Positions 26,239 through 36,055 of a stretch of 64,000 nucleotides of DNA are shown here, piece by piece (the first letter of the stretch is position 1; each line of letters opens with the position of its first letter). The position numbers were made by a program, and so were the translations under genes. The DNA lies in the NCBI RefSeq assembly GCF_029962835.1, contig NC_080588.1, forward strand, positions 64,442,001 to 64,506,000. Reading direction: 5' to 3'. The stretch is from Magnolia sinica (taxonomy: Eukaryota > Streptophyta > Magnoliopsida > Magnoliales > Magnoliaceae). Below the pieces are notes generated by a model, which ran no database searches, was not told the DNA's origin, and worked only from the letters and a program-made list of their open reading frames with translations.

Positions 26239-26950
26239 TATTGCTTGTGTTAAAGATCATATTTTTATATAAATAGTGGGTTATCAGAAAATTTTTAATC
26301 TCTATCAAAAAATTGATCCATATACATGATTACTATTAGAGTTTTTTATTTCAATTAGCCCCTCCCTGTTTTCTATACTACAGATAAACCCCTCCCTTTC
26401 CCATATTTGTGAATAACCCCTTGCATTTTTCAACGTTGCATCAAATGCCCCATTTCGTCACTTCAGAATTGAATCAAGTTAGTTTAGATAGGAAGTGGCC
26501 ATTTGCCTCCACTTTAAATAACGTGCTTTACTTTAACCTCAAAACTCACAAAATTTCCCAAAATGAGGGTTGGTTAACGGCATTGCTTGGGGGCAACCCT
26601 TAATATTAACTAAAATGAGATGAACTCATTTTAATGTGGATCATGGCTGTAGTTTCTTCTTAACTGCCTGTTTTTAGTGACAAATGAGAAGCCTAGGATT
26701 CTCCAATCGAGGAGGTTTCTGGGCATGGTCCATCTAACACTGGGCCCCCAACAAGCCAATGGTCTGGATCGAAAAACCCTAGCATGCTATGCATATCAGC
26801 AAGTGAAGGATCCTTCATGACTCTTCATTTCAAATTACACTATTGGAATGACTCATTCTCTTATCTCATTTTACACAGGTAAAGACTTACTGTATAAATT
26901 CGGATGGGGCCGATGTCATTTTCCACATGATTGACAATTTTTTACTGTAA
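8399..26950 (+). CDS. alpha/beta hydrolase, putative serine esterase (DUF676 family), 10 exons, 403 aa
   Basis: Exons: 8399-8640, 11363-11430, 13515-13585, 14163-14432, 14838-14998, 15139-15194, 15343-15395, 15468-15588, 24014-24111, 26879-26950 (stop TAA). They sum to 1212 nt with consistent phases. Landmarks in order: basic Ser/Lys-rich N-terminus (residues 1-35), HLVVFVNGIIGSAANW (70-85), ESNCSMLTLDGVDVMGERLA (about 106-125), nucleophile elbow GHSLGG with Ser147, TFATPHLGSRG near 210, HIVGWKTSSIRRQHELP (290-306), SWERVDVSF near 360, and the C-terminal DGADVIFHMIDNFLL. This matches the plant lipase-like DUF676 family (Arabidopsis At4g25770/At5g51180 type) over its full length. The family is predicted to hydrolyse lipid or ester substrates; the substrate is unknown. 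The start at 8399 is preferred over an in-frame ATG at 8369 because a TATA-like box lies at 8353. Intron 9 (24112-26878) has a GC donor. Introns 1, 2, 8 and 9 are large and full of repeats. No in-frame stop was found in the assembled frame. Confidence 0.93.
8933..9207. mobile_element. MITE with GGGGTCGTTTGGATGCC termini (hydrolase intron 1)
   Basis: Ends GGGGTCGTTTGGATGCCTGT and ACAGGCATCCAAACAACCCC are inverted copies. The interior repeats TGTAAATCATTTAC words. A related right end occurs at 54065-54106. No convincing target duplication, so the superfamily (hAT-like?) is open. Confidence 0.65.
9933..10345. mobile_element. PIF/Harbinger-type MITE, internally duplicated (hydrolase intron 1)
   Basis: Ends GAGCCTGTTTGGCCGGGC and GCCTGGCCAAACAGGCCC are flanked by TTA on both sides (9930-9932, 10346-10348), the classic 3-bp PIF/Harbinger duplication. 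The interior occurs twice: TTGGATGGGATTGGATGG / TTGGATGGGATTTAAAGG and two GGCACGCCTGGCCAATCCCG words. It therefore looks like a dimer. Confidence 0.75.
10888..11075. mobile_element. small MITE with CACTTTAAAATGAGTTCATC termini (hydrolase intron 1)
   Basis: Inverted ends GCGCCACTTTAAAATGAGTT and AACTCATTTTTAAGTGGCG enclose an AT-rich interior. A relative lies at 52020-52195, and a lone end lies near 26605. Confidence 0.6.
12130..12440. repeat. GTAACGGCC-type palindromic repeat (hydrolase intron 2)
   Basis: Many short inverted words around CCATAACGGCCATTATG and GGCCGTAAAAC. The same family recurs at 60205-60500 in RPS11 intron 3. No coding content; probably a non-autonomous DNA element of unknown superfamily. 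Confidence 0.5.
12945..13290. repeat. CATGTACA..CACACGTGTGCCAGCATGG repeat (hydrolase intron 2)
   Basis: CATGTACACACCACATGTG and TCAGCATGGCATG at the left are answered by CACGTGTGCCATGCTGGCAC near 13232. The same family lies at 27328-27655. Foldback layout, ends approximate. Confidence 0.5.
15219..15287. repeat. (AT)n microsatellite in hydrolase intron 6
   Basis: About 69 bp of uninterrupted AT occupy nearly half of the 148-bp intron 15195-15342. They lie between the GTATCC donor and the acceptor at 15342. Confidence 0.9.
16030..16278. mobile_element. foldback element half, split by the LTR fossil
   Basis: CATCCACCCTGTCCATGAAT, then GATTGAATACCTAGAATTGG, then ATGCCATCCAACCCTGATTT follow the foldback core. 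The sequence stops where the LTR element starts. Similar text resumes after 20406, up to about 20690. Confidence 0.5.
16279..20406 (-). mobile_element. Ty3/Gypsy LTR retrotransposon fossil, in hydrolase intron 8
   Basis: Two related long terminal repeats (about 16279-16933 and 19436-20406) flank the interior; the right one is lengthened by a LINE insertion. The element lies on the minus strand. A polypurine-like stretch lies inside the left repeat, and a tRNA-Met-type primer site lies inside the right one (near 19425-19434). Interior parts recognised are a gag-like region (about 18210-19386) with a CCHC-type zinc knuckle near 18268-18310, and an integrase C-terminal-like region (about 17150-17650). 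Most of pol is missing. The element is old and heavily broken, with visibly diverged repeats. It lies antisense to the host gene. Confidence 0.8.
19809..20067 (+). mobile_element. LINE (L1-type) 3' fragment inserted in the Gypsy LTR
   Basis: A 5'-truncated LINE of 259 bp. It encodes the end of ORF2 (LAVWWSIWEERHGRCF to a stop at 19976-19978), then a short 3' UTR and an A tail. It is bracketed by a 21-bp direct repeat (19788-19808 and 20068-20088, beginning ACTTAATCTTCAAC). This is the target duplication expected of target-primed reverse transcription. The identical flanks suggest it is younger than its LTR host. Confidence 0.88.
20950..21071. repeat. duplicated (TA)n tracts in hydrolase intron 8
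   Basis: TATAGCCCAGCTCT, TAATATAATATAATATAT and a TA tract occur twice in succession (from 20950 and from 21001). The second tract runs into the miniature LTR element. Confidence 0.8.
21072..22130 (+). mobile_element. TRIM-like miniature LTR element, in hydrolase intron 8
   Basis: Terminal repeats of about 265 bp (about 21072-21332 and 21864-22130) share CATTGTAGTGTATTTG, CATATCCTTGGAGATAATGG and CATCTTCCACAATGTA. A primer-site-like TGGTATTAAGAGTCATGA follows the left repeat, and a GAGGGGAA purine stretch precedes the right one. The roughly 530-bp interior codes for no recognised protein and includes a tandem array (21506-21790). The size and lack of coding fit a terminal-repeat retrotransposon in miniature. 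It is a fossil with diverged ends. Confidence 0.7.
21506..21790 (+). repeat. degenerate ~31-bp tandem array inside the TRIM-like element
   Basis: Eight or nine units start CCACCGGAAGTGCTG or a close variant (for example near 21535, 21566, 21597, 21628, 21656). The period of 29-46 bp is not a multiple of three, so the array is not a coding repeat. Confidence 0.7.
22140..24010. other. rest of hydrolase intron 8: short dispersed repeats
   Basis: TATAGGGTCCTGTGCC units recur at about 22145, 22220 and 22391, with a further relative at 24209 in intron 9. Also present are words such as GATCCAGACCATTGGTCTGT that recur elsewhere in the window (near 30600-30670). No exon-like sequence until 24014. Confidence 0.5.
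24112..26087. other. hydrolase intron 9 (GC donor), AT-rich
   Basis: The intron begins GCAAGT at 24112 and ends CAG at 26878. It contains a TATAGGGTCCTG repeat unit near 24209, a poly-T/poly-G stretch near 25365-25387, AT-rich filler and a SINE. No other exon seen. Confidence 0.6.
26088..26235 (+). mobile_element. tRNA-derived SINE, copy 1 (hydrolase intron 9)
   Basis: It has an A-box-like GGTGGTAGACTCTCAAGAG and a B-box-like GGTTCGAGTATCC, followed by a GTGTG-rich tail. Flanks TAGTATAGCTT (26077-26087) and TAGTATTGCTT (26236-26246) form an 11-bp duplication with one difference. The same sequence recurs at 34267, 62070 and 53118. Confidence 0.8.
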
Positions 26951-27327
26951 GGAAGTTATTTCTTCAGCTTAAGAGGATATGATGTTATTATTTTGCAAGC
27001 AGCCATCAGAAATGGCAAGGAGAAGCGTCTCATCATCTTCCTCTTCTTTTTTCCTTCCTAGAGTTGTCAAAATAGGCATAATAGGCGCTTTGCTGGTGTA
27101 ATGTTAGATTTTTTTTTATTTTTTCCTTCTTTCTTTCTTTCTGTTCATTTCTTTGTTGTTGTAAGATAGATTGTAAATACTAGTTTTGATGACGCATTTC
27201 CGATTGGAATATTGTGAGGTTGGATTGCACATTGGTATCTATAAGGCTTTTCCTTGTAGACAAATCTTTAATGTAGAAGGCTAGCAAGTTGGCCATGCTG
27301 TGATGCTTTTGTTCCCATTACAAAGCA
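26951..27327. other. 3' flank of the hydrolase gene
   Basis: Follows the TAA stop. AT-rich with TTTTCCTTCTTTC tracts; probably includes the 3' UTR. No clear poly(A) signal could be assigned with confidence. Confidence 0.4.
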
Positions 27328-27654
27328 GGTCATGTACATGCCACACGTGTGCCAGCATGGCACATTGGTACTAGATGCAAATCCATTCATCATAGGCATA
27401 CTGATGACACTACGTAGATGTTCTTGCCTAAGAATCAGGTTAGTCGACTAGTCAGGTGGGCCGCTGTATATGAAATGAATTTATGGATGAAAAGACCATG
27501 GCTTTGTTTTCTTGCCCATCAAACTATTTCAATCATCATGGTCCACATGCCGAATGGACCAGGTTTATATGTGGTAAAGAACAACTACCTGATGGACAGC
27601 TTGGATATTGCACCTGTCGGAGCATCGGTGCGTGGGGTACATGACCTTGTACAG
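27328..27654. repeat. CATGTACATG..CACACGTGTGCCAGCATGG repeat, second copy
   Basis: GTCATGTACATGCCACACGT at the left and GGGGTACATGACCTTGTACA at the right are inverted relatives, with similarity to 12945-13290. Confidence 0.5.
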
Positions 27655-27663
27655 ACGCGTCGA

Positions 27664-28234
27664 TAGGGGTGTACGTCGAGTCGAGCTGGCCTCAGCTCAA
27701 CTCGGCTTGGCCACTAGCTGACCTCAGCTTGAACTCGGCTTGGCTCGGTTTGGTCAGCAATTCGGGCCAAGTTCGAGCCAAGATCAAGCTGAGTTCGTCA
27801 TTAAGGCATTTTCACAAACACTTGGACTGCACCTTCAAAATCTCACTGTAATTCAAATAGCAGCAATAGTTTTACAGGTATTTTATCAAACACCTAAGCA
27901 ATATAAAAATCAAGAAAAAAAGGTGTTGGTTTCATATATATACCTTCCTTGCCACCAGCCACACTTCTTTGAGTCATTTCATCAAACACTTGGTGAGCAG
28001 CATCAATATCAAAGTAACCGTGTCGCCGAGCTGGTTTGATCCGAGTTCAATTTGAGCTGGGTTCGATCCGAGTTGAGTCGAGTTGGGGCCAGCTCGAACT
28101 CGGCTCGAACTCATTTTCGATCTTAAAAAATTAGCTTGACTAGGCTCGAACTCAGCTATGAATCAAGTCGAATCAAGCTTTTTCAAGTTGAGTTGAGCGA
28201 GCTAACCAAGCTAGCTCAGTTCGTGTACACCCCT
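27664..28234. mobile_element. foldback element with AGGGGTGTACACGA termini, second copy
   Basis: Starts TAGGGGTGTACGTCGAGTCG and ends CAGTTCGTGTACACCCCT. The interior is built of CGAGCTCGAACTCGGCT words. Flanks ACGCGTCGA (27655-27663) and ACGCGTCGG (28235-28243) make a 9-bp duplication with one difference. Confidence 0.75.
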
Positions 28235-28243
28235 ACGCGTCGG

Positions 28244-30197
28244 CTTAGCAAAGCTGGTTGTTCTTTTTTCAATTTTATTTTTTCTTTTTTAATCCACCAT
28301 AGTTTTTCATAACAATATTTAAGGGTGTTGGTGTTACATAATTAGAGCTTTGCCAATTCCATCATGGACGTGTTGTTTGAGAGATCAAAACCCACATCTC
28401 AGCCTAGATAGTGATAGCTTCTGCTACTAAATTACATTGTACTTACATGCTAAATATCTTACTTTATAATACTTGTAATTAACTATTTTAAATATTCTTT
28501 ATAATTACAAATATAATAATTTATATTTATTAAAATTGAATTTTGTTAGAGTTTTCTGGTTTTTAAACTATGACTGGCCATCAATTAAGTATACTAATTT
28601 ATAATTACAATTACTCATTAACTTGCCACCAATTGAAGGATTGGAAGTTTAAAACTCTCCCAAAAGGGGTTTTTTGGGTGCATGGGTCTCTATAGTAGGC
28701 CCATCAAATCAATGGCCTTGATCAATTGAGCATGCATTGCACTTTTGCAGAATGAATACCAGGGAAGGAGATGTTTCGTTGAACCTAGGGTTATATGCTT
28801 CGTGTGGGAAAGCAATAGACTAGTAGAAAAGACAACCCGTCGGACGATCCTGACCATTAAGGCTTAGAATTTTTTAGCCCAAGCCCATCCCTTGGGAAAC
28901 TGGGAAGGCCAGGCCGTGGGAAACTGGTAATTGGACAGAAATCCTCTACAACACATGTTGTATGCAACTGATCAAACGCCTAAGCTCTGTGATCCCGTAC
29001 CATGTTGTGCATGTGAAATCCACTCTATCTATCAGATGCATCTTCTCATTCTCTCGGTATATATCTAAAACCAGGCAAACAAAACTCAGGCTAGCCAAAC
29101 CACTGGCCATCATGCCGAAAACCTCAAGTTCAAGCAATGTGGTGATGTATCTGAGTTTTGGATGAGGGGGATTTTGGAGTATCTGCTCATCCTAGTCAAC
29201 CACACCTGATGAATGGGTTGGATATGGTATAATAACCCCATGGTGGGTCCTGTCCATAGAATTATTATTAGTGTTTCCGCTCTATTATTATTGTGGTGTA
29301 GCCTACTTGAGTTGTAAATCCAGCTTTATCTCCAATGTGGTGTCATCTCATTGGGTTGCATAAGTTAAACTTTCTCTAATAGGCATATGCATGTCAATGG
29401 TATACCAACCACATTGGAGGGAGGATTTTTGTAAGGTGGAGAATACTACAATCTGGGAAATTCTCAATATATAAAAGATACATGATCGAAAATGCAAATA
29501 ACTTAGTAGCTATTTGCATATCCTAAAATCTAATTAATATTAATATATACAAATATAATAAATACTAAGATCAAATCAAATATCAATTTAATTTACACCA
29601 TCTAATAATTTTCTTACACAAATGATAACTTTAACTATTTTATCATTGATCTCACATTTGAAATATAATTATTTTATTGTGGGCTTTATATTTAACAAAT
29701 GCACATAAAAATATTTTTTTCCTATTTATATTATTATTGAACGGAATTCATGATAATAATAATTTTACCAGTTTGGTGAGGATTTGGTCCCTTGTCCACG
29801 AACACAGGTATCTGAAATTTTACCTACTTTAAAATACATGCATGTCTATGGGTGCAAAGGCAATGTACGGTGTCTCATCCATTACACACAAGCACATCAA
29901 TCCAGACCGTCCAAAACACAAGGCTCTATATGGGTGAAGCATACCCCGAAATTCACACTGATTGGACGGCCCTGATCATCAAATGATGGGTATCAAAGGG
30001 CAGCTAAAACTTAAATTCTCAGCGGGACAAATTAAGGGAGCAAAATCAGATGGTCACGATGTTGGCTCTATGCTCCATCCATCCACCAAAATGCAGCCGA
30101 ATATATGGACGGGTACATTGGTGCCACGTGTAAATCGGTCAGGAACAAACAGAGAATATTTTTTTGCTGGTTGATAATGCGTAAGAAATATGTAACG

Positions 30198-30200
<3 letters not shown>
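28244..30200. other. intergenic, no gene seen
   Basis: AT-rich stretch at 28260-28660, assorted degenerate repeats 28700-29300, very AT-rich 29500-29780, then mixed sequence. Short open frames have no recognisable similarity. Confidence 0.4.

Positions 30201-30230
<30 letters not shown>
30201..30230. repeat. (CT)n microsatellite
   Basis: About 14 CT units. Confidence 0.9.
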
Positions 30231-30232
<2 letters not shown>

Positions 30233-31337
30233 TCTGAGCCATTGTATTTTCTATTTTACGGACAGCTACCTTCTGACACTACACAGATAGACCATCTTCC
30301 TTGGGAATCAAGATATTCCTTCCAAACGAGATAAACAGTGAGTGAGAGTTATCTGATCAATGGATGATCTACCCACCTTCATCTTTTACAATTTGGGTCC
30401 ACAAGTCTTTAATCCAGACCATTGCTGTCGGGTCCTAAAGTAGCTTGACAGTATCCATAAAATCTCCCACACGTTAGAAGATCATAGCCACCAACCTTGT
30501 ACTTTTTTAAAAAAAATCGATGAATCTGGACCGTTGCTGCATATCTTCTTAATGGTATATTAGTAGGCCACATGTTGAAAGGTTAAGAAGTCTTTATTGG
30601 AGATTTTTCAGGCATGGTCCATCTATGTTGAAGCCCAACAGACAAATGGTATGGATCACTGAAACATGGGCCCCACACTCACAAATGGTAGACCCAAGAA
30701 TACTATGTTCCTCCTTAGGTTGTGGGTGATGATAACTCCATTGTAAATATCTCTGCCTCTATAATTATATAAGTCTAATTGGCTTTGGACATTTTTGCCC
30801 TCTCAAATACTTTGACCGCATTGGTTAATAGAGGTAAATTTCTCATAGAATATGTACTTGCTTGCCAGAAAATGGCTGAGATTTTACTGCAACGGACTGC
30901 ATGGATTGCAAAAGCCTTTTTTTCAATTCTTTTTATGTGTACGGCCTGCACCCATCTATCCTATTCCCTAAGCAAACGTACAAGCAACTTTAAAACCATC
31001 CATTCTTTCATATGGTAATGACCCCCTTAATAGTTGATTCTAGCCAGCCAGCCAGGGTTTAGGTCCAACCGTCGAGTGGTTCACCATTATATAAAAGAAT
31101 GGACGATTTGAAGACACTGGTGAGTGGGCCAATTTAACATATGCCTGTAGTTTAAAAGTAATATTAGCTTTGGGATCATGTTTTAAAGATCTAAACTATT
31201 TATATGATGAGGATTCGTTAGTAACTAAGAATTTCTACAAAATTTTCATAGATTCGGATAATTTCAAACCTTTGATTATGTTACTCTTTTTCTTATGAGG
31301 TTGGCCCTGTAATACCTAAAGTGCTTAAGGTCAAGGC
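30231..31337. other. intergenic, no gene seen
   Basis: Includes a dispersed-repeat fragment (GCATGGTCCATCTATGTTGA and neighbours, near 30610-30680) similar to 22620-22680 and 26710-26770. Otherwise nothing recognised. Confidence 0.4.
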
Positions 31338-31975
31338 TAGAGGTAGGCATCGAGTCGAGTTGGACTGAATTGGGTCCAACTCGACTTGGATCTGATTTTT
31401 CCAAGAACTTGACCCGAACTCGATTCGAACCGGTATCAAGACCAATAGGGCTGATTTGATTTGATTTGAATTCTTGCTGGCTTGACCCAAACCGAGTCTG
31501 ACTCAGTCTGAAAAACTGAATCGAATCAAATCGAGTTGAGTCTATCCAGTCGATTTGGACTGGGCTGAATTAAGATCAGGAGAGAAAATGAGAGAAAGAA
31601 GGAGATGTGGGAAATCAGGAGAGAAAGAATGAGAGAAAAGAAGAGAGAAAGGAGAGGAGGGAAATCGGGAGAGAAAGAGTGAGAGAAAGGAGGAGAGATG
31701 AGTAGGTGCGGTGCCGCTCGTCTGGGTAGAGAAAAAGAAGGGATGGATTAGGGCTCCGTTCCGGTAAGGCGGGTAGTAAAAAAGTGAAAATAAAAAAGTA
31801 AATATTAATTATATAGTTCCTGACCAAATCGGACCGGATCAGATCGGTTCGAATTGGCCACTGATCCGAACTCGACTCGATATACGTTTGGATCTGAGTG
31901 GGCCTACTCGAACCGACCCGATCCTGGTCTTCGATTCAGATCGGATTGGATCAGGTCGGATTCTGCCTAGCTCTA
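31338..31975. mobile_element. long foldback-like element with TAGAGSTAGGCA termini
   Basis: Ends TAGAGGTAGGCATCGAGTCG and TCTGCCTAGCTCTA are inverted. Flanks GTCAAGGC (31330-31337) and GTCAAGGC (31976-31983) are an exact 8-bp duplication. The middle is purine-rich (GAGAGAAAG units); both sides carry GAACTCGACTCG-type words. Confidence 0.7.
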
Positions 31976-31983
31976 GTCAAGGC

Positions 31984-34256
31984 CAAGGCCTTTTTAGTCC
32001 AATTAGCGCTAAGGCTAAAACTAACCCTAACCCGACTCTAACTCCACTCATTGCCAACCTTGGTCATGGTCGTTAGCTTATTTATATAACCGACAAGAAT
32101 ATCCTAAGAAGTGTTCACATCTTTGCATCTAATGATGGTAGGATCATTTTATTTTGTCCACCATCTTCGAATAGCCCAAATCATTGTTCACCTTAGTCTA
32201 GATTGTTGTACACCATCTTCAAGTGGTACATATCATTGTCCACGTACTCTTGAATAGCAAAATAATTGGCCACCTACTTTTCATGTTCCAACTCACCAAC
32301 CACCTAGTGTTGAACTGCCTAGATCATTATCCACAATCTTCGAGTAGTCCAAATCGCTGTCCATGTTCTTTTTGCCGAATTGTTGTCCATAGATACTAAA
32401 TATAATGGCTATTTTCATAGGTTTCATAAATAGGCTAGTGGTTGTTACCGGGATATATTTTCATCAGTTTCATAAATAGGCCAGTGGTTGTTACTGAGAT
32501 TTGGCAAAAGTGGTAAAGAAAAAAAATCCTCAAAATATAAGTAGTGAAATCTACCCAAAAAAAAAAAAAAAAAAGAGGAAGAGAATGATTTTGTCTAATT
32601 AGGCTAAAAAGTGGGTGGCATTTAGTGAAAACCCTTTAATATAATATACTTGGTTGTATATATAATTTTAACACCCACTCTTTTTCATGAATGCAACAAT
32701 ATTTTCTATTTGGTTATGACACTAGAATATTTCATTATTAGAAGTACTAGAGTTGCAAATCAAGCAGAATAAGTTACATTGATTATCAACTGAAGCTCAG
32801 CCTAACCCAATCCAACCTCAAGAGGAGTTTGGCTGAGGCCTAACCCAACCCAAGTTGAACTTGAGGTATTGATGCTCAACCCTAATGTAATTGGAGTTTG
32901 GTCATGATTAGATCAATAACATGCAACTCATAAACTAACATTTAAAATCCAATATCTAACTAGAGCCCATAAGGCCAAGAGCATCTAACATGAAAATTTT
33001 CTATCCTTAGACCACTTGGTAGCTAGGTCAAGTTAACATAAGGATAAAAAGAAGAAATCAACTTCTCCTTCTAAAGAATAGTTCTTAAATCCACAAGGAA
33101 ATAAACTCTTCTAAATAAGAGATAAAATTGATATCATCAATGGAAAGTGTTGATTACTTATTTAAGGTTTCTTTTTTTTTTCTTTTTTTTTTTAGAGCTC
33201 TAAATTTATAATTTGACTCAAAATAGTAAAATTATGTTTAATTCTATTAAAACTCACAAAAAATTCTTCAATAATTAAAATAAAGACTTTAGACTCCAAT
33301 TAGACTCTTAAAACTCTAAAAATAGAAAAATAAAACATTACCAAAAATAGCAAGTTTTAACTTAAAACCATTATTTAATCCTTAAAATAATTTAATTTTG
33401 CAAGGTTGTGGCCTGCAACGATTTTGAAGCTAGCCATTGCGTCACCGGCTTTGAAGCAGAAAACTGGCAGGAACTATATTGGCATTTGCTCCTTGCTAAG
33501 CAAGATGCATTTTCCTTAATTAAGGCACAATGAGGTTGTTTGAAGGCCAATGAACTTTGGACAATTGACTAAAATATAAAGCTTGTCCATAACTTTCCAA
33601 CAATATATATTGCACATGAAACAAATAACTCGTCACAAAATTATAGCCTTTAGAACCTATAGCATGCGCTAACACCATTTTCCTCAATTAGGCCCCTCTC
33701 ACCCAAATTTATGTAATCTTAGCCCTCCATGAATTGTCCTTTACTAGTCTTTCATTATTAATTCTACTCATGCATGGATAATTCTTGTTGTGAAACCTAT
33801 ATATATAGCATCGTCTATAGCATAGACGGTTCTAGTCATAAATCATATTTTCCCTATGGACCATAATTTTACATTTATACTAGTCAGAGGACAGATGCTT
33901 GCATCTGCGGAGTGTGACCCATTTGGGACGTTCACCTATAAATTATAAACTGCATACATGTATTCAAATTAGACTGTCCAAAATATGGGCCATTTGTAGA
34001 TGTACTATGAACAAAAATAACACATATATGATAATAAAACTATTGAATGGATGGTTAAAAATGAAAAGTATTCAATGATTTTATTTCAATAAATGCTATG
34101 CACAAGTTGAAGGTTGAGATAGTTCAAACAGTTTGATTTTGGGCTTGTGACTTAAAGACAGTTGGTACCTCAATTTAGCTGGTTTAATGCCAGCCAATGC
34201 ATACAATTTATTAGTATTTGCATATCAAGTGCCTTGCTTTGCCAGAGTATCAAAGC
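31984..34256. other. AT-rich intergenic; local duplications, no gene seen
   Basis: 32145-32390 is a degenerate run of roughly 40-60-bp units around GTCCACCATCTTCGAATAGC. 32410-32501 is a clean direct duplication of about 46 bp (TTTCATAAATAGGCTAGTGG twice). The rest is AT-rich with no coding similarity seen. Confidence 0.5.
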
Positions 34257-34266
34257 ACTTTCCTTT

Positions 34267-34422
34267 GGGTCCTTAATCTTACTTTAGTGGTAGACTCTCA
34301 GGAGTTTCAACACCTGGTCGAGGGTTCGAATACCAATAGGTGGTGAAATCCCACCATGGCGTGAGTGTGTGGTGGTGTGTGTGCATGTGTAAAATAAAAA
34401 AAGAAAAAGAAAAAAGAAGGTA
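34267..34422 (+). mobile_element. tRNA-derived SINE, copy 2
   Basis: AGTGGTAGACTCTCAGGAG (A-box-like) and GAGGGTTCGAATACC (B-box-like) are followed by a GTGTG tail and an A-rich end. The 10-bp direct repeat ACTTTCCTTT (34257-34266, 34423-34432) flanks it exactly. Confidence 0.85.
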
Positions 34423-34624
34423 ACTTTCCTTTTGTATACTTGATAAGCATTTTTTTTTCATAATACATCTAAGTTGGAGCCATAACAGTTTAATTCAACT
34501 TACTTGTATGCTATGTATGCAATTTTAAGTGCCTGCGTGTCGTCCATCACACTCTACCAAGGTATCAGAGTTTAAGTTGGATGGTTCCTCTAGTCCTTGT
34601 AGAATAAGCTTATTTTACTGGTGC

Positions 34625-34990
34625 TGCGCGTGGGGCCCACTTGGGTGTGATTATGGCATCCAACCTGTCCATTGTGGCTGCCCCACTATGGAAGTTGGGC
34701 ACCCAAAAATCAGGTCGATCCAACCGCCATGTAAACCACTGGCAAATGTGGATGTTTGGGATGGTTGCCCGTTGTTTTCAAAGATAGGCCCACCTAATGA
34801 ATTTACAGGCCTGATTTTTTGGATGGCATATAAACAACATGGAGATAACCACAATGGAAACAGACAACCGCCAGAATCACAGTGGTCCACATGACCGTTG
34901 GATTGGCCTGAATTTTGGGCATCCAACTTTCACGGTGGATGCTAAACTGATGGACAGGTTGGATGTCATATGCACATACTGGTGGGCCCA
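34625..34990. mobile_element. foldback element (GGGGCCCACTTGGGTGTGAT arms)
   Basis: Left GGCATCCAACCTGTCCATTG is answered by ATGGACAGGTTGGATGTCAT near 34950, and the central part pairs around 34790-34860. A distinct subfamily; terminal bases not fixed. Confidence 0.6.
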
Positions 34991-35006
34991 ACATGCTCGC
35001 CTGTAC

Positions 35007-35545
35007 GGAAACGGATTGGCTACTCCCCCTGCCACCAGCCCCGTGGCTGATGGTCGGTGCTCTGTGGGCCCCACAATGATGTATGTGTTTCATCCATTTC
35101 GTTCATCCATTTTTACAGATCATTTTATGGCTTGATCCCAAAAAGTAGAGGGACATAAATCTCAGGTGGACCACACCACATGAAAACAGTAGTAATTGGA
35201 TATCCACCATTAAAATCATCCTTAGGCCCACTGTACTGTTTATTTGACATCCAATATGTTGATTAGGTCATACAGGCCCAGATGAAGGGAAAAAACAAAA
35301 ATCAGCTTGCTCCAAAACTTTTATGGCCCCCAAAATGTTTTTAATGGTCTACGCTCATTCAAAACTGTTTTCTGTAATGTAGTCCACTTGAGATTGGGAT
35401 ATATCTCATTTTTGGTCTCATACCTTAAAATGATCTGTAAAAATAGATGGACGGCATAGATGTAACACATACATCATGGTGGGGCCCACAGAGCACCGTC
35501 CATCAGCCATTGGCTGGTGTCAGGGGGAGTAGCGAATCCGTTTCC
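35007..35545. mobile_element. foldback element, subfamily A, best-preserved copy (539 bp)
   Basis: Ends GGAAACGGATTGGCTACTCC and GGGGGAGTAGCGAATCCGTT followed by TCC. It is flanked by a perfect 9-bp duplication, CGCCTGTAC (34998-35006 and 35546-35554). The palindromic interior carries the CCACAATGATGTATGTG / CACATACATCATGGTGG core. No open frame of note. This is the reference copy for the family. Confidence 0.9.
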
Positions 35546-35624
35546 CGCCTGTACGAGCTTTTTCCACGAGGATACAAGAAGAGCCAGCCTCAAGCACCCG
35601 TACGGCCTTACCTATTCTAGTCGT

Positions 35625-36055
35625 CTACAACATCCTGTGGGACCCACCATGTTTATATGTAATTCCACTCCGTCTATCAGGTGAGAACCATTATTGTAAC
35701 CGTACATACAAATGATCAACACAATTAAAAAACTTTGATGGGCCGCACCAATGGGGACAATGTAAAAGCTGCATCTAAACCTCTAAATTCACACGGTGTG
35801 GCCCGCCTAATATTTGAATCAGGGTGAGATTTGTATTTTCACTTCATCTTGGTGAGTTACACCTGATTAACGGGTTTGATGAAAGATAAACACTCACACA
35901 CAAACGTACCCATTATTTCCTATGGTGTGGCCCACCTGAAATGTAGATATCTCTGATTTTTGGTCCCAGATTCTAGGATCAAGGATGGAAATTGATGGAC
36001 GAAGTGGATTTTACATATACAGTATAGTGGGCCCCACAAGCTTGTGTGCCTAGTT
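35625..36055. mobile_element. foldback element (GGGACCCACCATGTTTATAT arms)
   Basis: Left GTGGGACCCACCATGTTTAT and right AGTATAGTGGGCCCCAC are inverted relatives with a shared CCACTCCGTCTATC / GACGAAGTGGA step. Ends approximate. Confidence 0.55.

Noticed and set aside
34529-35135. Several open frames near 100 codons on both strands
   Set aside because: They fall inside palindromic foldback elements, where long inverted arms produce mirrored chance frames.
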